Part shown: piece by piece, positions 59,118 to 64,000 of the stretch | How positions within the stretch are numbered: the first letter of the stretch is position 1 | Layout of the letters: every line of letters begins with the position of its first letter | DNA from: Desulfoferrobacter suflitae | Lineage (GTDB): Bacteria > Desulfobacterota > Syntrophobacteria > Syntrophobacterales > Syntrophobacteraceae | Reading direction: 5' to 3' | Length of the DNA: 64,000 nt | Assembly (NCBI RefSeq): GCF_022603395.1 | Contig: NZ_JAIBKA010000001.1 | Location: 496,001-560,000 of the forward strand | Position numbers and translations under genes: made by a program | Notes under the pieces: generated by a model | Seen by the model: the letters and a program-made list of their open reading frames with translations, nothing else | Told to the model about the DNA's origin: nothing | Databases searched by the model: none

Positions 59118-61733
59118 TTAGAAAAATGCTCCTGCCGAGAACTGAAACTTGTTGCTGCTCTCACCTTCGCGGCGATCCAGGTTGTAGGCCCATTCTACTC
59201 GAAGAGGCCCAAGCGGCGAATTCCAGCGCACCCCCGCCCCTGCATCATAGCGATAATCTTCAAACTTAAAAGGATTACTGCCAAGGTAGGCATTACCGGC
59301 ATCAAAGAATAACACGCCACGCATTCCCATTTTTTCCAGCAGAGGGAATAACAATTCCACATTGGCCAGGCTATACGTCGTTCCGCCGATGTACTCTCCG
59401 TTTTCATCCTGCGGCCCGACTTCACCCCAGTTAAAGGCTCGCAGGGTATTGATACCGCCAAGAAAGAATCGTTCGTAGATGGGCGCCGGATCACTGGAGC
59501 TCTCGGTTATCCAGCCGGCCGACCCTTTGACAAAACCTACCAGCTTCCAGTACAGCGGGAAAAACCAGCCTGATTCCAACTCGGATTTGAGAAAATCGCT
59601 GTCACTTCCCATATAGGGAGACGCATACTGCAGCGAGACGACATTAATGGAACCTTTGGTGGGCAGAAATGGATGATCGGTACTGTCCCTTTCCAATATT
59701 CCCGTAACGGCGCTGAGATTGGTCCGCCCTTCCTGGGATTTGAGAATCGACGATGCATCGTCGGCCACATTGGATATCTTTGCGTTTTCAAACGTATAAT
59801 AGCCGCTTATCATACTCCAGTTGCCGAACGCATAACCGGAGCGCAACCGCATGCCAACCGAATCCTTGGTAAAATCGGGGTAGTCCCTGACCCAGTTGTA
59901 AACATCGAAGCCCGCATTAATGGGCTTATCGAACAACCACGGTTCCGTGAAGCTGAGCACATAGCGCTGGGCCGACTGGCCAAGGTAACCCTTAACCCCC
60001 AGATATTGTCCTTTTCCGAACAGATTGCGCTGCACCACTTCACCCGTAACAAACAGACCGTCATCGGAAGAGTAACCTCCACCGACGCTCACCGATCCGG
60101 TAAACTTCTCCTTGACCTTCACGTCAAGGTTCATGACCTCGGGCGAGGCCCCCTCGGTAGGCACTATTTCCACATTCTCGAAAAAGTCCAGCTTGCGCAG
60201 ATCGGTCATGCTTTTTTCCAGTTTGTCGGCGCTGAATTTCTCGCCCTCTGCCAGATCGATCTCTCTACGAATGACCTTGTCGCGCGTCTTGGTATTGCCG
60301 GAGATGGTGATCGTTCCGATATGAACTTCATTGCCTCGATCCACCTGGTAGACGATATTGGTGGTATGGGCCGCCTGATCCTGCTTGACGTCCGGATTGA
60401 CCTCGACGTAGGCATACCCCTGGTTCATGTAGGCCTTGCTGATCTCTTGCACGTCTTCGCGCAGCTTTTCCCGGCTGAAATAATCCTCCTCTTTGACTTT
60501 CAGCTTCTCCTGCAGTTGCTCATTGTCTTCCGCCGAGCCGCCGGTTATATTCACATCCTTAACCCGGTAGCGTTCCCCTTCCTGAACGGGAATTTCGATA
60601 TAGATGCCGTCTTCGCGAAAAGACACGTCAGGCGTACCGACCTTGGCGTCCATAAAGCCGCGGTCATGATAGTACACAGTCAGGCGGTCGACATCGGTGT
60701 CTAATATGTCCTTTTGCAGGATTCCACGATCGGTGAACCAGGAGAGCCACATGCTTTTTTGCTTGGTCTGCATCACCCCGCGCAGCTTCCGGTCGGAAAA
60801 GTGTTCATTTCCGGTAAAAGAAATCTCCTCGATATCGATTCTTCCCTTTTCTTCGATGTTGAAGGTGACGACGGCGTTTCTGGGGTCGCGCGGGTAGGTG
60901 ATATCGGTGGCCACCTGCGCGTTATAGTAGCCCTTCTGCTGGTAAAGCTTGAGTATTTTCTGCACATCTTCGTTGATGACATTTTTTTCCAAAACGGTAT
61001 AGGGCTTGGTGGCGATTGCTGCCAGGATGTCCTTCTCTTTGACTTTCTTGTTGCCCTTGATGTTCACTTCTTGAATGGTGGGGTTTTCCCGTACCACAAA
61101 GGTCAGCAGCTTGCCCTTGGAGGTGTCGGTCACCTCGGCCTCCACCTTCTCAAAATAGCCCATCTTGTAGATAGACCGAATGTCCTCCCTCACCTGCTCG
61201 GGACTCAGAATCTCACCGACTTTGCTTTTCACATTCAACTGGATGGCGGCCGATTCGATCCTTTCGTTCCCTTTGACCTGGATATCGGCGATCACAGCCT
61301 TGGCCAGCAAAAACACGGCGACGTCCTTGCTGACGGTGTCGGCAGCCTTGACGAGATTTTCCATGCCGCTTTCCTGCCCGAAAAGCACTTGCGTCTTCTT
61401 CTGACCGGGCGTATGCACCAGCTTGGCATCGATGCTGATGCTGTTGCCGATCTTGTTGAAGCTTCCATACAGCGCATAATCGGCATTCAACCCTCGCGCG
61501 ACCGCACGAGCCTGGCCTTCGCTGTTCACCACTTCAGTGGATTCAACAGCCTGCAGGCCAAGTTCCGAAAGCTGGCGGACCATGACTTCTCGAAGTGTCT
61601 TGCGAACATCGGGCAAATCCTGAGCGCTGCGCACCGTAAATGACGTCACCACCACTTTCGGCGCTTCACTCTGGGCCCAGGCTGCCATGTTCAAACACAA
61701 CATCAAGCTTACCAGGATCGCTGACTTGCGCAT
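59118..61733 (-). CDS. bamA: Outer-membrane assembly protein BamA with an extra N-terminal domain
   Basis: About 871 residues from the ATG at 61733, which starts a signal peptide (MRKSAILVSLMLCLNM) cleaved near AWA. A further 140 residues (VVVTSFTVRSAQDLP, QLSELGLQAVES, ALYGSFNKIGNSISIDAKLV) look like the TolB/CsgG amino-terminal fold and precede five POTRA domains (from about 145). The Omp85 barrel starts near residue 480 (GSVSVGGGYSSDDGLF) and ends in an aromatic C-terminus (FSAGAFF), the outer-membrane signal. The L6 motif reads LRAF instead of the usual RGF/Y. It is the centre of OMP insertion. The gene lies between lolD and skp. Confidence 0.92.
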   Translation of the reverse strand: MRKSAILVSLMLCLNMAAWAQSEAPKVVVTSFTVRSAQDLPDVRKTLREVMVRQLSELGLQAVESTEVVNSEGQARAVARGLNADYALYGSFNKIGNSISIDAKLVHTPGQKKTQVLFGQESGMENLVKAADTVSKDVAVFLLAKAVIADIQVKGNERIESAAIQLNVKSKVGEILSPEQVREDIRSIYKMGYFEKVEAEVTDTSKGKLLTFVVRENPTIQEVNIKGNKKVKEKDILAAIATKPYTVLEKNVINEDVQKILKLYQQKGYYNAQVATDITYPRDPRNAVVTFNIEEKGRIDIEEISFTGNEHFSDRKLRGVMQTKQKSMWLSWFTDRGILQKDILDTDVDRLTVYYHDRGFMDAKVGTPDVSFREDGIYIEIPVQEGERYRVKDVNITGGSAEDNEQLQEKLKVKEEDYFSREKLREDVQEISKAYMNQGYAYVEVNPDVKQDQAAHTTNIVYQVDRGNEVHIGTITISGNTKTRDKVIRREIDLAEGEKFSADKLEKSMTDLRKLDFFENVEIVPTEGASPEVMNLDVKVKEKFTGSVSVGGGYSSDDGLFVTGEVVQRNLFGKGQYLGVKGYLGQSAQRYVLSFTEPWLFDKPINAGFDVYNWVRDYPDFTKDSVGMRLRSGYAFGNWSMISGYYTFENAKISNVADDASSILKSQEGRTNLSAVTGILERDSTDHPFLPTKGSINVVSLQYASPYMGSDSDFLKSELESGWFFPLYWKLVGFVKGSAGWITESSSDPAPIYERFFLGGINTLRAFNWGEVGPQDENGEYIGGTTYSLANVELLFPLLEKMGMRGVLFFDAGNAYLGSNPFKFEDYRYDAGAGVRWNSPLGPLRVEWAYNLDRREGESSNKFQFSAGAFF

Positions 61734-61883
61734 CCGTCCCCCCCATGAGCTCTGCTGTTTTGCGCGAAATGGTTGACTCAACTTGCTTGACCTATACGGG
61801 TTAAAAACAAATGGTTGCCTTGTTGCCAACCCTTGGCGGCGCAAACGAAAATCCCACTCCTGAAGGGCTGCAAAAGGATTTAG

Positions 61884-61912
61884 ACTATAGCACTTTCACT
61901 CGTTCAACCCAA
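61884..61912 (-). promoter_or_regulatory. Candidate promoter before bamA
   Basis: On the minus strand TTGGGT (61912-61907) and TATAGT (61889-61884) are 17 bases apart, in the 205-base gap between lolD and bamA, about 150 bases before the bamA ATG. It would let bamA and the lipid A genes be transcribed apart from lysS-lolCD. Confidence 0.4.
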
Positions 61913-61938
61913 GCAGATTTAGAGAGTCCCGGAAGGCA

Positions 61939-62655
61939 TCAGGCACTCTTCGCATTTTCCCCCAACTCCTCTTTGAGATGCCCGTCTACCAGGCGCAGCG
62001 TGCGGTGCATCATGGATGCCAGCTCCAGGTTGTGGGTGACAATCACCATCGTCAGCCCCAACTCCTGGTTGAGTTCCACCAGCAGTTCGTGCAGGGTTCG
62101 TCCGGTTCTCGTATCCAGATTGCCGCTCGGTTCATCGGCCAGAAACAGTTTGGGGCGCAGCAACAAAGCCCTCGCCACAGCCACCCGCTGCTGCTCGCCC
62201 CCCGACATCTCCCCGATGCGGTGATGCAGTCGATCCATCAATCCCAATTTGTCGAGCAGATAAACCGCCTGGGCTTCCACATCCTTTTTGCCTCGCCCCG
62301 CTATCAAGCCGGGCATCATGACATTTTCCAGGGCGTCAAATTCGGGCAGCAGATAATGAAACTGAAAAACAAAGCCAATGTGATGGTTGCGAAATTTTGC
62401 CAGCCGTTTTTCGTCCCACAAAAAAACATCCTGACCACCGTACAGGACTTTCCCTCCGGTCGGCTTTTCCAAGGTCCCGAGAATGTGCAACAGTGTCGAT
62501 TTGCCCGCTCCAGAGGCACCCACGATAGCCACTCTGTCACCGCTTCGTATCACCAGGTCAAGATCCCGGAAAAGCTCGATCGAGCGGACCCCGCTGCCAA
62601 ACACCTTGGTCAATCCCATGGCATGAACTTCTACCGCCTGGCGAGGATTATTCAT
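61939..62655 (-). CDS. lolD: Lipoprotein-releasing ABC transporter ATPase LolD
   Basis: About 238 residues from the ATG at 62655, eight bases inside the 3' end of the permease gene. Walker A is VGASGAGKSTL, the Q-loop follows in FVFQFHYLLPEFDALENVMM, the signature is MSGGEQQRVAVARAL and Walker B is LFLADEPSGNLD. It powers release of outer-membrane lipoproteins from the inner membrane to LolA. It forms a complex with the adjacent permease. The frame also extends upstream to 62745, but those 30 residues do not resemble LolD. Confidence 0.93.
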   Translation of the reverse strand: MNNPRQAVEVHAMGLTKVFGSGVRSIELFRDLDLVIRSGDRVAIVGASGAGKSTLLHILGTLEKPTGGKVLYGGQDVFLWDEKRLAKFRNHHIGFVFQFHYLLPEFDALENVMMPGLIAGRGKKDVEAQAVYLLDKLGLMDRLHHRIGEMSGGEQQRVAVARALLLRPKLFLADEPSGNLDTRTGRTLHELLVELNQELGLTMVIVTHNLELASMMHRTLRLVDGHLKEELGENAKSA

Positions 62656-63889
62656 AGCGCAGCGCTTCTGCCGGTTCCAGTTTGGCCGCCTGCCTGGATG
62701 GGTAAAGGGTTGCAATGAGACTGATGGCGATCGCCGAAAAAGCAATCACGGCGACATCGAAACCTTCCAGGTGAACCGGCAGAGTGGATATATAATAGAC
62801 GTCTCTGGGAAGCTCAATGAAGCGGTATTTCTTGAGCACAGCACACAGACCGAACCCGCCTATTAAGCCAAGAATGGTGCCCGACACTCCAATCATGATG
62901 CCTTCCAACACAAATATTTTGCGTATGCTCGCCGTGGTGGCGCCCATGGCTTTAAGGATCGCGATATCGCGGGTTTTCTCCATGACCAGCATGATCAGGG
63001 AGCTCACTATATTGAATGCCGCCACGAGCACAATCAGGGTCAGGATGATGAACATGACCACCTTTTCCAGCTTCAGAGCGGAAAACAGGTTCCTGTTCAT
63101 CTGCATCCAATCCCGCACCCAGATGGATGGACCGAGGCGCGCGCGAAGCCTCTTGGCAATGGTTTGAGCAGCATAGATGTCCGTCACGCGCACTTCGACG
63201 CCGGACACCACATCGCCTATGCCCAGGAACTGCTGGGCCGCTTTCAGACTGATGTAGGCAAGGGTGTTGTCGTATTCAAACATGCCCGATTGAAAAATGC
63301 CGACCACTTGAAACAATCTGCTCTTGGGAGTCTGCCCGATGGGAGTCAGACGGCCCGTGGGGGAAATGACCGTCACCCAGTCTCTTTGATGAATCCCCAG
63401 GTTATTAGCCAGCTCAACACCCAGAATGATCCCGGGGGAGCTCTCCTCCGCTGAGATGTCCGATGGCTCTTCCAGGTCGGTGAGGTTGCCGCGTATCATG
63501 TCCTTTTGAATATTGACCACTTCGCCTGCGGTGCCGGGGTCGATTCCACGCAGCAAAGCACCTGAAACTCCCCGGCCCGAACTGAGCATGACCTGTGTGT
63601 ACACATAGGGGGAAGCTCCGGTAACTCCCGGCTCCTGCTTTATCTCGTCGATGACTTTGGGATAATCGGCAATGGTCGCATCAAAACGGCCCACAACAAT
63701 GTGGGAAGTGATCCCCAGAATGCGGTCCCGCAAGTCCCTTTGAAATCCGTTCATGACCGCCAGGACCACGATCAGGGCGGTCACCCCGACCGCCACCCCG
63801 GCTATGGATATGAAGGTGATTAGAGAAATGAACGTCTGTCGACGCTTTGCCAGCAAATAACGGAGACTGACGAAAAATTCAAAATTCAT
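62648..63889 (-). CDS. Lipoprotein-releasing ABC transporter permease LolC/LolE
   Basis: A 413-residue inner-membrane protein of the LolC/E (MacB-type FtsX) family. A first helix near the N-terminus (ISIAGVAVGVTALIVVLAVM) is followed by a large periplasmic domain (about 45-270), then three more helices (VVMFIILTLIVLVAAFNIVSS, the GTILGLIGGFGLCAV region and VAVIAFSAIAISLIATL). The C-terminal SRQAAKLEPAEALRYE is the ABC-coupling tail typical of this family. Only one permease gene is present, so the complex probably uses a homodimer (LolF-type). It is seven bases after lysS. Confidence 0.92.
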   Translation of the reverse strand: MNFEFFVSLRYLLAKRRQTFISLITFISIAGVAVGVTALIVVLAVMNGFQRDLRDRILGITSHIVVGRFDATIADYPKVIDEIKQEPGVTGASPYVYTQVMLSSGRGVSGALLRGIDPGTAGEVVNIQKDMIRGNLTDLEEPSDISAEESSPGIILGVELANNLGIHQRDWVTVISPTGRLTPIGQTPKSRLFQVVGIFQSGMFEYDNTLAYISLKAAQQFLGIGDVVSGVEVRVTDIYAAQTIAKRLRARLGPSIWVRDWMQMNRNLFSALKLEKVVMFIILTLIVLVAAFNIVSSLIMLVMEKTRDIAILKAMGATTASIRKIFVLEGIMIGVSGTILGLIGGFGLCAVLKKYRFIELPRDVYYISTLPVHLEGFDVAVIAFSAIAISLIATLYPSRQAAKLEPAEALRYE

Positions 63890-63895
63890 AAGATC

Positions 63896-64000
<105 letters not shown>

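Overview
The window looks like a chromosomal segment of a Gram-negative, LPS-producing anaerobe of the former Deltaproteobacteria (Desulfobacterota), most plausibly a Syntrophobacter-like lineage. This placement is an inference from gene content: a complete outer-membrane and lipid A block that uses LpxI, an acyl-CoA dehydratase activase and its partner, carboxy(nor)spermidine enzymes, an FmdB-type zinc ribbon and a NtrC-family activator. I saw no rRNA, tRNA, CRISPR array, insertion sequence or prophage. Apart from one gene remnant the content is housekeeping-like.

Layout. 1-4.8 kb: end of a gene overlapping recD, an aminotransferase and a two-gene ABC exporter on the minus strand. 5.1-11.4 kb: a structured leader, a 1018-residue double activase, its HgdB-like partner and RNase G. 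11.5-16.7 kb: two glycosyltransferases, a LOG-family protein, a small acidic protein with a clear terminator, and RlmI. 16.7-23.7 kb: leuA (minus) facing speD-speE, then fmdB, a pseudouridine synthase, and a carboxy(nor)spermidine dehydrogenase/decarboxylase pair. 23.7-29.2 kb (minus): dynamin-like GTPase, miaA, mutL. 29.4-33.5 kb: GAF/degenerate-GGDEF protein, mreB, CBS-ACT protein, an unknown protein. 33.7-38.5 kb (minus): Nudix protein and hrpA. 38.8-44.7 kb: purine nucleoside phosphorylase, two tandem MTA/SAH-deaminase-like amidohydrolases, a sigma-54 activator and a lone receiver protein. 45-50.6 kb: small HTH-like protein, recD2, a short basic protein, a truncated GGCT-fold gene, a SEC-C protein and a DtxR-family regulator. 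50.5-64 kb (minus): lysS-lolC-lolD-bamA-skp-lpxD-fabZ-lpxA-lpxI/gfo-lpxB-waaA, then a separately controlled tyrA.

How the genes work together. The last 12 kb is one envelope-biogenesis block: LolCD exports lipoproteins, BamA and Skp assemble outer-membrane proteins, FabZ/LpxD/LpxA/LpxI/LpxB make the lipid A precursor and WaaA adds Kdo. Polyamine genes for two different spermidine routes sit within 5 kb of each other, and the phosphorylase plus deaminases further on could recycle the methylthioadenosine made by SpeE.

Most interesting signals: a short leader ORF with three Tyr codons, followed by an intrinsic terminator and preceded by a promoter, upstream of prephenate dehydrogenase (a tyrosine attenuator); a long nested stem ending in T6 just before the activase gene; side-by-side SpeDE and CASDH/CASDC; an LpxI-oxidoreductase fusion; a BamA with an extra N-terminal domain; and a receiver whose phospho-acceptor Asp is Glu.
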